Positions 11,080 to 22,000 of a stretch of 64,000 nucleotides of DNA are shown here, piece after piece. The DNA comes from Asparagopsis taxiformis (taxonomy: Eukaryota > Rhodophyta > Florideophyceae > Bonnemaisoniales > Bonnemaisoniaceae), in assembly GCA_030407315.1 (NCBI GenBank), contig JALQPE010001986.1:1-64000 (forward strand). Direction: 5' to 3'. Numbering within the stretch: the stretch's first letter is position 1; the number at the start of each line of letters is the position of its first letter. The notes below the pieces were generated by a model that was given only the letters and a program-made list of their open reading frames with translations, was not told where the DNA came from and did no database searches. The position numbers and the translations under genes were made by a program.

Positions 11080-11275
11080 CTCATCAAAGTCGCCAAGCGC
11101 CAGCTCGCCAGAGAGCCAGGATGCTAACTCATGCCACGAAATAATTGCAACCAACAGTGTCGGCAAAAGACGACACGCAACAAATAATTTACAAGAACCA
11201 AACTTACCCAACAGTATAAATAGTGTACAGCAAACATCAAAGTAAAAGAGGCAAGAGATCCTCATCGCTTCAACA
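11066..11275 (+). repeat. 3' LTR of the left Copia element, with a 48-bp insertion
   Basis: 210 bp, identical in layout to the 5' LTR except for 48 bases added 19 bases in. The added block ends with a second copy of CAGGATGCTAACTCAT, so it includes a short internal duplication of the LTR start. Confidence 0.9.
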
Positions 11276-11280
11276 GGATA

Positions 11281-11742
11281 CGCCAGTCAGACAAGCAGCC
11301 CAGCTTCCCATGAGTCACCCGGGTAGGACCCTGCCTGTCGGAAGCACTGCCTTTCTGCGGGAGGTCACTATCGGACGGCAGTCCATGCCCTTGGTTGTTA
11401 CCCGATAGCAACGTATGGTAAACAGACTTGGTCAGTTTTTACACTCTGAATAGAATGTAAGCAAGCAGTAGCGTAGTCAGCGAGCAAGGTGGAACGAGCG
11501 AGCGGTGGGTGAGTGGGGCGCGTGTGTGGGACATGCAAAGGGAAAAAGGAGCGTGGAACTGCGACAGAAAGAAGTGGAGAGCTTGGAAATTTTTCGAGAA
11601 TTGAAGAGTAACAGCAACGCAGCCTCTGGGTTGAACTTTGTTGTTTGCTCTATAACTCCATAATATCTTACCATGGAAAGTAGAGCGGTAAAGGGGATGG
11701 CTGGTAGATATAGTAACTTATACAGGCGAGCAACTCACCGAC
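11281..11742. other. Arm sequence between the Copia element and the spacer
   Basis: 462 bp next to the inner end of the left arm. A 65-codon minus-strand open frame is the longest; nothing recognisable. Mirrored at 13732-14193. Confidence 0.5.
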
Positions 11743-12599
11743 GGCGGGCTATCCAGGACGGCGGGTCCCGCGAGTTAAAGTAGATAGCTACGACGCAGAC
11801 CTTAAAGACAGGTCCCTTGATCCGAATCGGTCGTGAGATATCGGCACTGCCCTCATTCGCAAGGGGTTTGGTCGAGAAGGTTGAAGTCATTCACCGGTAT
11901 ACTACATTCCATTGGAAGAGTGAACGACCAAAGCGCATAATCCATTGCTCAGGGTTCACATTGAGCCCGGAGAAGTGTGAACTGAGCATAGATGTCGACT
12001 GACTCGTAGACTTAGTCTTTAGAAAATATTATGTACAGTCTGGACAAATATTATTTCCGACATGTCTCCATTATCGAATTCCTTTTACGCGCTGGTGACG
12101 TAAATAATCATTCGCCTTCAATCAGAGCGAGAACCTTTTGAAATCACGTCGACTAGTGGCTTGGAATCATTAAAAAGAATAGCAGAGACGTTTCGGCCAG
12201 AAAGTAGCTGTTTGAACTCTTCGGAACGCTGTCGGATGATCATACCACTAGTACACCTTCACGCATTACAGTACACATTTTGAACAGTATTTTAAGCTCG
12301 ACGACGACGCCATTCACATGAAATAATAGATATCGATCACATTCATCCTCATAATCAATAGATTATGAGCCCAGACGCTGACTAGCCGAACAACTCTTTC
12401 TCCCCCACCCACCTTTTGAACGCAGCGACACCTCACCGACACCATACCGAAACCAACCAACCCCACCGCACACGAAATTCGTCGCCAACGATATTCTCCG
12501 CAATGACAACGACAGTTCGAACTCCAATCTCTTTCCTCTTACCTATCATGTCAACACCTTATCGAACCCCCAAATTCCCCTCTTCCCACACCAATCTCC

Positions 12600-13064
12600 A
12601 TGTCTCACCCTACCAACCAATCAACAACAAAACAAATCACCGATTCCCATGTTCCTCTCCTTACCAGAACTAACCTCATACAATGGTGCCACACCATCGA
12701 CAACCACGCCACACTACACGATCTAATCAATTTTGTGACAGGTCCCATACCTACCACTCCCACAGAACCACTGGAAAGACAAGATCAAAAGAGAAAAATG
12801 GCACTAGTCAGTCTCTTGGTCTTACCAAACATATCACAAGACATCATCTCCACTTTGAGGTCCACCACACTCAACAGTCCCACCCCCACCATATACATCC
12901 ATGTCAAGGACAAATTATTCACAGAAGCACCAAAACAATCAGAAGCCAGCCTACGAAGGAGAGCGGACCAACTTAAGTACAACGCCGCGGACAGCATACA
13001 AACATATATAGACCGCAGCTGTCTTGACAATAATGGATCTTTCACCGGGCGAGATGCAACATAG
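12600..13064 (+). pseudogene. Truncated Copia-like gag in the spacer
   Basis: 154 codons. The middle (ERQDQKRKMALVSLLVLPN) matches in style the gag of the mirrored Copia element (EQKRKQERLTLLILSSLP), and the following LRRRADQLKYNAADSIQTYI fits the downstream gag helices. Similarity ends at about 13018, where unrelated sequence begins, so the last 15 codons are read-through. It is from a different Copia family, because bases clearly diverge. Probably a 5'-end remnant; no LTR could be confirmed upstream. Confidence 0.6.
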
Positions 13065-13240
13065 AATGTAGTGTTGCTTAGTGGAAGCGAACTACCATGT
13101 CTTATAAGCAGTTCTACTCCAGGCGTAACTTGCTTATCACATTCCACAAAGATTTTGTTGCCTCCAGAGTCTTGCTCTACTGCCAAACTATACCGAAGAA
13201 GTTTGGGAAACGTGCTTACTTTGATATCTGCACCTGTCAA
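13019..13240 (-). pseudogene. Unidentified gene fragment on the minus strand
   Basis: The first about 75 codons of a 151-codon minus-strand frame (start at 13240) look protein-like: ...SGGNKIFVECDKQV..., then LLIRHGSSLPLSNTTFYVASR. The latter is loosely like the beta-domain stretch of Hsp70 proteins (LI-x-R-x-T-x-IP), but too weakly to name it. The frame then runs into the antisense of the gag remnant, which is the likely breakpoint. Confidence 0.25.
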
Positions 13241-14198
13241 AAATCACACAAAGTCTGAGGTACAACCTTAGCACTAATTGAAGGTTAGGTGTACAAGTAT
13301 TGCTCTCCGTTACAATCTCGGTGAGTAAACGCTGTGGAGTAGTCGTCCTGTAGCAATATTAGTGTGAGCAACACGTTGAGGTCCAAAGGTCTGGCTGGCG
13401 CGGTGTTGATCAGACTTGTTCTCTTCTCCTTCGAAACGCTGATGCATCCGTATGCGTATGATAGTACGCTGCGTGGTTCTTAACGCCGCGAAGGTCTCGA
13501 GCTAGTAATCAGCGACTACTTTCGTCTCCGGAGATCAGCAAATGCTGGACTAACAAGTAAATGCTAGAATGGTTGTTGAACTTGGGTCTTGGTAATTTCT
13601 TAATCGTTGTTGTTTCGTCTCAGAGACGCAACGCAAACAGATAGCTTTATTAGTAACATAGAAGCGGCGGCGGCCGCCGGTAGTGAATATACAGCTAATC
13701 AGTTTGATTAGTTATCGTGGGGTGTACAGTTGTCGGTGAGTTGCTCGCCTGTATAAGTTACTATATCTACCAGCCATCCCCTTTACCGCTCTACTTTCCA
13801 TGGTAAGATATTATGGAGTTATAGAGCAAACAACAAAGTTCAACCCAGAGGCTGCGTTGCTGTTACTCTTCAATTCTCGAAAAATTTCCAAGCTCTCCAC
13901 TTCTTTCTGTCGCAGTTCCACGCTCCTTTTTCCCTTTGCATGTCCCACACACGCGCCCCACTCACCCACCGCTCGCTCGTTCCACCTTGCTCGCTGACTA
14001 CGCTACTGCTTGCTTACATTCTATTCAGAGTGTAAAAACTGACCAAGTCTGTTTACCATACGTTGCTATCGGGTAACAACCAAGGGCATGGACTGCCGTC
14101 CGATAGTGACCTCCCGCAGAAAGGCAGTGCTTCCGACAGGCAGGGTCCTACCCGGGTGACTCATGGGAAGCTGGGCTGCTTGTCTGACTGGCGTATCC

Positions 14199-14408
14199 TG
14201 TTGAAGCGATGAGGATCTCTTGCCTCTTTTACTTTGATGTTTGCTGTACACTATTTATACTGTTGGGTAAGTTTGGTTCTTGTAAATTATTTGTTGCGTG
14301 TCGTCTTTTGCCGACACTGTTGGTTGCAATTATTTCGTGGCATGAGTTAGCATCCTGGCTCTCTGGCGAGCTGGCGCTTGGCGACTTTGATGAGTTAGCA
14401 TCCTGACA
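14199..14408 (-). repeat. 3' LTR of the right Copia element, with the 48-bp insertion
   Basis: 210 bp, mirror of 11066-11275; the purine tract precedes it on the minus strand at about 14409-14419. Confidence 0.9.
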
Positions 14409-15207
14409 GCCCCCCTGTCGCCAAGGGTCGGCGAGACTCGCTTGCACTCAGTGCAATTTGTTTTGGTTGGGTTGGTGCTGGCATGATTCGTAGTAGAGCA
14501 GTCAGTTTGTCAAAGGGACGTTTCGTGAGAGGCTTAGTGAAGATGTCGGCTAACATATCTTCCGATGGGAGATATTGAAGGTCGATTCGCTGTGTTTTGA
14601 TGTTGTCTAGGACATGACGGTGGCGAATGTCAATGAACTTGCGTCTTTTGGTTGGGCCAATGGTTGTTGATATTTGGAGGGTAGCTTGAGAGTCCGTGTA
14701 GGTTAATATACGTTTGTTTGGAGGAAGGATACCAAGCTCTTTTAGCATGTCACCTAACCAGTTTGTTTGTCTGGTTGCTTCGCTGGCTGCAATTGTTTCT
14801 GCTTCGCAAGTGCTAACTGCAACTAACGATTGGCGTTGGGATGTCCAGTATATTGGTGCAGCGTGGAGTGTGTGGACAGAGCCAGAAATTGATTTGCGAG
14901 TTTCTTTGGCGTTTGCAAAGTCGGCATCTGTGTATGTTATTAGTGCTTCTTTTGTTGGCTTGTTCGAATATGATATTCCATGATTGGGTGTGGCTTTGAG
15001 GAATCTTATAAGCCTTTCAAGAAGCTTCCAGTGACGAGTGGTTGGTTTTTGGTTGGCACGTGCTAGGAAATTAGTGTAAAACTGTATATCGGGGCGTGTG
15101 GAATCTGTGAGGTATCGGAGCTCACCTAATACTTCGCGGTAAGTGGAGGCAATTGTGTTGTCGATCTGTTCGGAGTTGGATGGTGGTGATAGGTCAATGC
15201 CATCAGA
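14395..15207 (-). pseudogene. Copia pol part 3: RT C-terminus and RNase H, right copy
   Basis: About 270 open codons with the RNase H motifs YTDADFA and YTDSQATL; mirror of 10267-11079. Confidence 0.85.
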
Positions 15208-15829
15208 GTGTAGAGTGTTGAGCGGTTTCCATTTTCGTTTTGGTGATCACGGATTTGACGATGTAGGGTTGGGATAGGTGAGTGCCGGATTCATCATATG
15301 ATAAGTGCCAATTGAGGTATTTGGTAGGGCGTCCAAGTCGTTTGATTTTGTACTTGGTTGCGAGCGTGGTATAAAGTGAGGTGATGAGTTGAGTATTAGA
15401 AGCGCACACGAAGAAGTCATCTATAGTGATGGCCATTATAATGTGCTGATGAGGTGTTGATTTGTAGTATAGACAGGGGTCTGATTTCGCTTGGCTGTAT
15501 CCATGAGATTCCAGAAAGTGACGTGTTCCATCACAGAATATCTTTCCTGCTTGTCTGGTACCGTATAGATTGCCTTGTAATTGCCCAACTGATTCAGGGT
15601 GGATGTATGAGCCGTCGAAGAGTGGGCATTGTTTGATATAAACCGGTTGGGTATGGTCAAATTGTTCGTGTAAGAATGCGGATGATATATCAAGGTGTTC
15701 GGTAGCCAGGTTGTTGGCAGTTGCATGTGCTATGAGCATGCGAATTGTAGTTTTATCAGCTGCAAAAATGGCAGTCTCAGATGGGTTGTAATGGGTGTGG
15801 GAATCATAAGGTCTCCGCGAACGGCGCAC
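15203..15829 (-). pseudogene. Copia pol part 2: reverse transcriptase, right copy
   Basis: 208 codons carrying the TIDDFF catalytic box; identical to the left copy and bounded by the same frame breaks. Confidence 0.85.
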
Positions 15830-15881
15830 CGTGCTTTGCGTTCCTCGATTGTACCGTCTGGATTGCGTTTATAGCGGTAAG

Positions 15882-17963
15882 TCATGGTGAGTGGGAGTGG
15901 TTTGGTATTGTTGGGAATTTTTCCGGTTCAAGCCAGTGGATGGCTTTCATATGGTCTAGTTTGTGGAGTTCCGTATCATGTGCCTTTGCCCATAAGTGTG
16001 CGTCGGGGTATTTTCTAGCTTGCCGGTGGTTTTTCGGTGCTGGTGTGGTTTCCATTATAGTGTGGGGTGGTGGAGGTGTGAATCGTTGCTTGGTTCGGGC
16101 CTGGAATACCATGTTCGTTGTCGCTGTAGGGTCAGAGCAGGTGGTGTAAGGATGAAAGTCGATTGTTGGTATTTTTGTATATTGTTGAGTAAGAGTGTTC
16201 TGGACCATGATGGTGTCTTGGTCTATGCCATGCATATAGCGGTATAATGTTCCCCGAGGTTCAAGTTTTGTTTTCGGAGCGAATCGCGGTGCGTATCCAA
16301 GTTGTGCGAATGCGAATAGCTTTTTGACTTTTGCAGGAGTGTTATACCATTGGGTGTGTGGAATGGCATTGGTGGATGAATGGAGTGTGATGTTCTTTTT
16401 GAAAACAGCTTCTAGAAGTGCGTCTTGCCAGTGGGAGGCGTCAAGTCCACTGTGATGGAGTGTGGCACGTACCATATCCATGAGTGTTTGGTTAATGTGT
16501 TCCGCAATGCTATTTTGTTGTGGGTGATATGGGGCGGTGGTGATGTGCTGAATACCTCTGCTTTTGAGCTGTTCAATTGTTGCACGGGAAGTATATTCCT
16601 TGGCATTGTCTGACCTAAGGAAACGTGGATATTGGCCGAGGATTGTATGGACATATTCCATGTGGTGCGCTACAATTTGCGGTATCGTGGTGCGGTCGGG
16701 AGTGCAGTAGACTGTTATGTACCGTGTGTTAGTGTCAATAAAGGTTGTGAAGTACCGGTTTCCTTGTTTGGATGTGGGCGATATTGGACCGCATATATCG
16801 GAGGAGATGTGGTGTCCAATTGGGTGGCGATGGATTGTGGGTTTGTGGGTTGCTGCTTTCAGTTTTCCGGTTGCACATGAGCTACATGTCATGTGACTGG
16901 CCGGTAGTGCGTCATATGGTTCTAGGGCAGGAAATGATTTTGTCTTGCACATGCGACGGATTGTTCTCGGGTTGGCAAGACCAAATTGGAGGTGCAGATT
17001 GTGCTGCGCAGAAGGGTAGATGGGGTTTTCTGGGATAGTGAGCTGGTGTCTTTTGTTGGATTTGATATTGGTGGTGGCTTGTATCTGCGGTATTTTATTT
17101 GTCTGCTTTGCCGTGTTGCGTCTGAATAGTGCGGGTAATGGGCGCATATCTGACGATTGGTGCGCGGGGTTGGAGACTGGTTTCGTTGGAGTTGTGGTGC
17201 GGGTTTTGGTTGGATTTTGGCTTGTTTCAGAGTGGTGATTAGTGTTAGTGGGTGCTTTGATAGATTGTTTTCGTGTTGTATTGTTTGGTGATCGATTTCC
17301 TGGTTTCTGATTTTTGTTGCTTGTTCTCCAGGGTCGAGTCCATGGTACGGTTTTTTGTTTCGATCGGGTGTTTTGCGATGGTGCGTCGGCAGCTGGTGGT
17401 TGTCTTGTTCTGCGGGTTTTGGTTGTTTGTGTAGATTTGCTGTTCGACATATTTTGCAACGTAGATTGAGTGTTGTTGCATTGGAACTGGTACGGGTTAT
17501 GACCGGCGTGTTTATTGTCGACAATGTAAAGCCCATTCTTGTATGAAGCTATTTTGTGAGTTGTGGGCTGGTTGGTCGTGCCGATGTAAGCTGCATCCGT
17601 TGTGAATGTGACGGGTCCATGGGTACTAGCTACGGTGTGCACAGAGATAAGGTTGTGGACGATGTCTGGTGATACGACAGCGTCGCTAATGTTGAGTTTT
17701 ATCGTCGGTGTGGGAATCTGTGTGTTGCCACGGTGGGTGATGATATGGCGGTGGTTAGCGGCTGTAGTAGTGAATCTTGGTGCGGATAATGGTCGAGTTC
17801 CATGGTGTGGCGTGTTAAGATGAGAAGGGTCAGCACCAGAGTCGAGGATAAAGTACTTACGTTCTTCTGCAGTCTGGTCAGTGGAGTTGTGCAAATTGTT
17901 GTTGTCATACAATGTAGTATATGGATCTCTATAGTTGTTATCCGGGTACGTTATTTCGTTCAT
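15882..17963 (-). pseudogene. Copia pol part 1: protease and integrase, right copy
   Basis: 693 codons with the same DSGAD protease and DD35E integrase residues as the left copy; not one amino-acid difference between the arms. Confidence 0.88.
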
Positions 17964-18682
17964 TTGGTGCCTATTATTGTTTTGGACTCTGCATTCTTGA
18001 TTGTTGTGAGTGTTTGAATGATGATAGGAGCACCATTTTGTCTGAGGATTATGGCTGCGGTTCGGGCTGCGTTGAATTTTTGGGTTCCAATTATTATATG
18101 GATGTCTGCGGTTTGACGTGTTCCGGCGTGAGGGGTACTGGATTCGGTATGGTGGTAGGTTGAACGTGTTGGTGTAGTTTTTGTTGTAGACTGTATGTAG
18201 TTGGCTGCTCTGTGAAGTCTGGTTGAGAATTCACTGATGGTTTGTGGCGGCGTTTGAATCATTATTTCATGTGTCGTTTGAAGAGCGTCTATATGTTGAA
18301 TTCCTTGGATCATTAATTGGACTGTTAGGATTTCATTTTCGATTCCAGGGAAGTTTGCATTTTGCATTTTGATTCGCATTTGTTCATGTTTGGATATGTA
18401 TTCCTCGATGTCTTCTGTAGATTCCAGTGAGATGTTTCGTGCAGTTTGTTCCAGTAAGCTGTGGTCAATCGCTGTTAGTTCTTGCACTGTGTTCAAGATG
18501 TGATTCGTCATGAGGTAGGGTGGGAGCTGGAGGTTGTCTTGAGTGAGGCGGGATGAAATGTTTTTCGGTAGACTGGACAAGATGAGGAGAGTTAAGCGTT
18601 CTTGTTTTCGTTTTTGTTCCGCGAAAGCGGCAGGTTCGTTGGGTGCGGTAGTTGCTGCGTCGAGGAGATGCTCGAGTTGCAT
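17960..18682 (-). pseudogene. Copia gag, right copy
   Basis: 240 codons, protein identical to the left copy. The zinc-knuckle-like motif is again out of frame, at about 17991-18032. Confidence 0.75.
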
Positions 18683-18830
18683 GTCATGAGCTGTTGTGAT
18701 GAGCGTGCGGTTCTAGAACGATGCATTATCAAGTTCCAAAGTTGGTAGGGAGGACATTTTGTGAGTTTTGCGGTATGTGAGTTGATGTTTGTTTTGCAGA
18801 GCGCAGTGAAGCATATGAGGGCCGATAACC

Positions 18831-18992
18831 TGTTGAAGCGATGAGGATCTCTTGCCTCTTTTACTTTGATGTTTGCTGTACACTATTTATACTGTTGGGT
18901 AAGTTTGGTTCTTGTAAATTATTTGTTGCGTGTCGTCTTTTGCCGACACTGTTGGTTGCAATTATTTCGTGGCATGAGTTAGCATCCTGACA
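18831..18992 (-). repeat. 5' LTR of the right Copia element
   Basis: 162 bp; TATA box TATAAATA on the minus strand at 18884-18891. Confidence 0.9.
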
Positions 18993-18997
18993 TATCC

Positions 18998-20921
18998 TGA
19001 ACTAGGTAATAGCCAATCATGTGGCACCACGTGCCTGAGTTGAGGGATCCAATCACAACAAGTACAAATACTGGGGATTTAATTTTTTTTAATTCAAAGG
19101 TCTATTCGTTTCACACGTTTCTTGTGGCGAAGGTGACCCTCGATTCCAGCGTGTTTTCAATACATGGCCGTTGGCATATTTTTGACCCATTTGGCTGGCC
19201 GCCAATCAGAAGACGCTAATTTGGGGGACGAAACGGATGCAGTTGGTCTATTGGTCCAAGTGTTTCCGGGCACCAAGCATTGTGATTGGGGCACAGTACG
19301 ATACGAAGCTCTGGGGGTCTCCACATCCTACCACATCTATCAGCGTTGGACTGTTTATCCCCCCCCCCTTTGCCCCTAGTCCGGAAACTTGAGATCAAGT
19401 GTTTTGCTGCTACCGGCGCACCTCGATGTTTCGAGGAGACGTAAAATGACATTTTCTATCTGAGGCAGGGTATGTGACATACGCTACATGCGGTATGTCA
19501 AGTACAGCTTATCCAGGACAAGTTGTCTTTGCGTCGTAAGAAAACGCTTTCAGTGATACGAGTTGTCAAACTTTTTGGAGACGCAATTTGAATTACCCAT
19601 GCGCAAGTGACTACACCCCCGACAAGAAGCGTTTCATCCAGGCGATAATAATTGGCTAATGTACACTCGATGGTGCTTCCATAGAATGGATTGCCTTCAA
19701 GCTGGATGAGTGGTCATGGTGCTTATGTTTCCTCGATCCAAGGTCACGTCTGTCGGACGCGAGGTGCCTCCTAGATTGTCACATGATGAAACGCAATAAT
19801 TTCTTGATGGTACGTCTTGCAGGACTTTGAGAGAATTCTGGCCATTCTCCCGTATATGCCTACCATGAGTCGTTTCCGGAACACCCGGGTGCTATCATCA
19901 ACACACCGCCCAACCAGTGTCAGGGATGAAACACATGTGTGTACCATATCGAACATGACTACTGTAATCTAGATGTTTTGATTAGGTCACCACTCATGGC
20001 ATCAGACGTCAGATGACGTAGACCGACCATCGTCACCAACTTGGCATCTGACAAGTGTGTCTCCAGTTGGAATCAAATAACATGTCCTGCAATCCCGAGC
20101 GGCGCAGTCTGCTTGAAGCGCAGTCATCCTGCTACATTCCCTTGTGCTGGCACTTTTTCGGTGTGGTCATTCGTGCTGGGCCAGCACATGTAACAAATCG
20201 TCTGTAGTCATATCCTTTTCATCCACAGATTACGAGAAGATTTACAGTGATGACATGTTGAAACTCCAGCTACACTAAGCCTGCTGCCAAGTAGACGGGA
20301 GGAATCGACAGGTGCATACACCCCTCACACCATAGTACTGTGGAAATTGCTCAAGCGCCAGTTCAACTTCAGATATCCTGTCCCATCGACTGTAACAATC
20401 TGCATCTGGAACGCTAGTCACGATCTATCCCGTACCCTGGTTCCGTGGCCTCCAGAGAACCAGACACTGTGTGACGGACAGCGTGATGTGTATGGGCCGT
20501 TTCCATCGCTCAATCGTGAGCAGGCGCAGGAGATATACCACCATCAGCATTGAACTGACGTTTTCAACACAGGCGGTATTTTCCACGCAATCATATGTAC
20601 TGGTGCAATCGAGAAAAACCAGTCAGTCGCTGGCCGCCAGTACTACCTTTCCTTCTACCCCGTTCCAATTCAGCCCTCCTGCCTTTACCTTGTCATCTCG
20701 ACAAACCTCCTGTAGATGTATCCGTTTGTCCAGCAATTCATCTCGACCAGCAGCAGCCTTGATGGACGTTCTAGATACACCATCGTATGGCTTGCACTGC
20801 CTTGACGCATTCACCTCTGAGGAGCACCGATGAATTGCACAGTAAGCCAATTGCTGATACAACACACGAGGATCCACGACCTTTCCTGCTGCACTCCACT
20901 TCAATCGCTGTTCTCAAACTC
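18998..20921. other. Intergenic stretch with no supportable gene (right arm)
   Basis: Mirror of 4553-6476. The same short open frames appear on the opposite strand; none looks coding. Confidence 0.6.
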
Positions 20922-20929
20922 TATATAAT
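20922..20929 (+). promoter_or_regulatory. TATA-like box, promoter type B (right)
   Basis: TATATAAT, 94 bases before the start codon at 21023. Confidence 0.5.
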
Positions 20930-21022
20930 TCCTTGCGCCGGCACTTTTCTTCTATTCACCACCAAACCATTCGCGCACAATTTGCATACCATCCATCCAA
21001 CTCAATACCGCAAACCTTCATC

Positions 21023-22000
21023 ATGAAGTTCTTCGCCCTTCTCACTCTACTCTTCGCTGCCATTCTCCTCTCCACTTCCTTCGCTGTCGAACATTCCACA
21101 GCTGACACCGACTCCCTCCCCTCCACCACTCAGCATCAGGCTCTCCGCCCTAACCGCCCCTGCGGCTCCTGCCCCAGAGTGTGTTATCGCAATCGCTCCA
21201 AGGCTGTCCGCGACTGTGGACGCTCTTGCACAAGGGGCCTCGCCTGTCGCATCAGGAGATGCCGACGATCAACCGATCCCAACGTTCGTCGCGGTTTCCA
21301 GTGTCGTGCACCCCCTCGCCCCCGTCCCGTCCCCGCCCCGGTTCCCGCTCCAGCACCGGTCCCCGTGCCCGCTCCAGCTCCAGCTCCTGGCCCCGCTCCC
21401 CTCCTCTGCCCCAACTTCTGTAACGCAAACAGGGCAGTCTCAGAGGCTCAGTGCGCACAGCCCTTCAACAGAGCCCTCGGATGTGTCGTCCGATCGTGTG
21501 TCCTCGCCCCGTCTGGTGGTTTCATCTGTGCACTCCCTGTTGCTCAGGTTCCCAGTTCTACCCCCACAGCCACCGCAACTGCTACGGCGACAGTCACACC
21601 TACTCCCTCGATGAGCCCAGGTGCAAGCCCGTCATCGTCTCCATCTGCACTGGCGTCACCGTCGCCGTCTGTGACCGCGACACCATCGGTGACACCGACA
21701 CCGTCGCCAGCGTGCACGTTCACTGTACAGGGATCGATTGGAGCGACAGCGATTGACGGGGTGTGTCAGTGTGGAGCGGAGAGGAGGACAGTGACTGTGT
21801 TGGCTGCGATTGATGGACCACCACAGAATATGCCTGGACTTACGCCGTGCTACAACAACTGTCTGCGTCCGCTGTTGGATTCCCGATGCACGCCTGACGG
21901 ATTTGGGTTCTTTGTCCCGAGTGCTACAGTGATAGTGAACACGTGCTGCACTGCATGCGGAGGGACGTTGTCGCTCGTGACGAATCAGTGCGTGTTCTAG
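21023..22000 (+). CDS. Secreted three-module Cys/Pro-rich wall-type protein, copy B right
   Basis: 325 residues, identical to the left copy B (3474-4451). It starts at the ATG that opens the signal peptide MKFFALLTLLFAA. It is easiest to read here because it lies on the plus strand: Cys module 1 (residues 47-94) rich in Arg, the Pro-Ala linker, Cys module 2, the Ser/Thr/Pro linker, and Cys module 3 ending four residues from the C-terminus with CVF. The third module has paired cysteines (308-309). The gene reads toward copy A right, 1.8 kb downstream, in the same direction. Confidence 0.8.
   Translation: MKFFALLTLLFAAILLSTSFAVEHSTADTDSLPSTTQHQALRPNRPCGSCPRVCYRNRSKAVRDCGRSCTRGLACRIRRCRRSTDPNVRRGFQCRAPPRPRPVPAPVPAPAPVPVPAPAPAPGPAPLLCPNFCNANRAVSEAQCAQPFNRALGCVVRSCVLAPSGGFICALPVAQVPSSTPTATATATATVTPTPSMSPGASPSSSPSALASPSPSVTATPSVTPTPSPACTFTVQGSIGATAIDGVCQCGAERRTVTVLAAIDGPPQNMPGLTPCYNNCLRPLLDSRCTPDGFGFFVPSATVIVNTCCTACGGTLSLVTNQCVF

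Larger units (their letters stand above)
6482..11275 (+). mobile_element. Copia (Ty1-type) LTR retrotransposon, left copy
   Basis: A 4,794-bp element flanked by a perfect 5-bp target duplication, GGATA at 6477-6481 and 11276-11280. The LTRs start TGTCAGGATGCTAAC and end CTTCAACA. A purine-rich tract (GACAGGGGGGC) directly precedes the 3' LTR. The coding order is gag, protease, integrase, RT, RNase H, which is the Copia order. At least four frame breaks (near 7.3-7.4, 9.59, 9.67 and 10.26 kb) make it non-autonomous. The same breaks occur in the mirrored copy, so they predate the inverted duplication or have been homogenised. Confidence 0.93.
37..11742. repeat. Left arm of a 25.4-kb inverted repeat
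   Basis: Every long open frame in this arm has an exact mirror image in 13732-25437, with position x pairing with 25474 minus x. Proteins of 60 to 693 residues are identical in the two arms, so identity is close to 100% over 11.7 kb. The only differences found by eye are one A added to a run at 564-568 and a few bases near the outer end (46-60). The inner boundary is sharp: pairing stops after 11742/13732. The arm carries two secreted-protein genes and one Copia element. An assembly artefact (a hairpin-mirrored contig) is possible, but the unique spacer and the few arm differences argue against it. Confidence 0.95.
11743..13731. other. Unique spacer between the palindrome arms
   Basis: 1,989 bp present once, with no mirrored partner. 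It contains a truncated Copia-like gag (12600-13018) fused to other sequence, and no complete gene. Near 13666-13679 is a short GC palindrome (CGGCGGCCGCCG). The sequence from 11743 to 12415 and from 13271 to 13731 shows nothing recognisable. Confidence 0.85.
14199..18992 (-). mobile_element. Copia LTR retrotransposon, right copy
   Basis: Mirror copy of 6482-11275, with the duplicated target TATCC at 14194-14198 and 18993-18997. All frame breaks and the 48-bp LTR insertion are shared, so this is one insertion duplicated with the arm, not an independent insertion. Confidence 0.93.

Noticed and set aside
13019..13240. An Hsp70 gene fragment
   Set aside because: Only one loosely matching segment; too weak to name.
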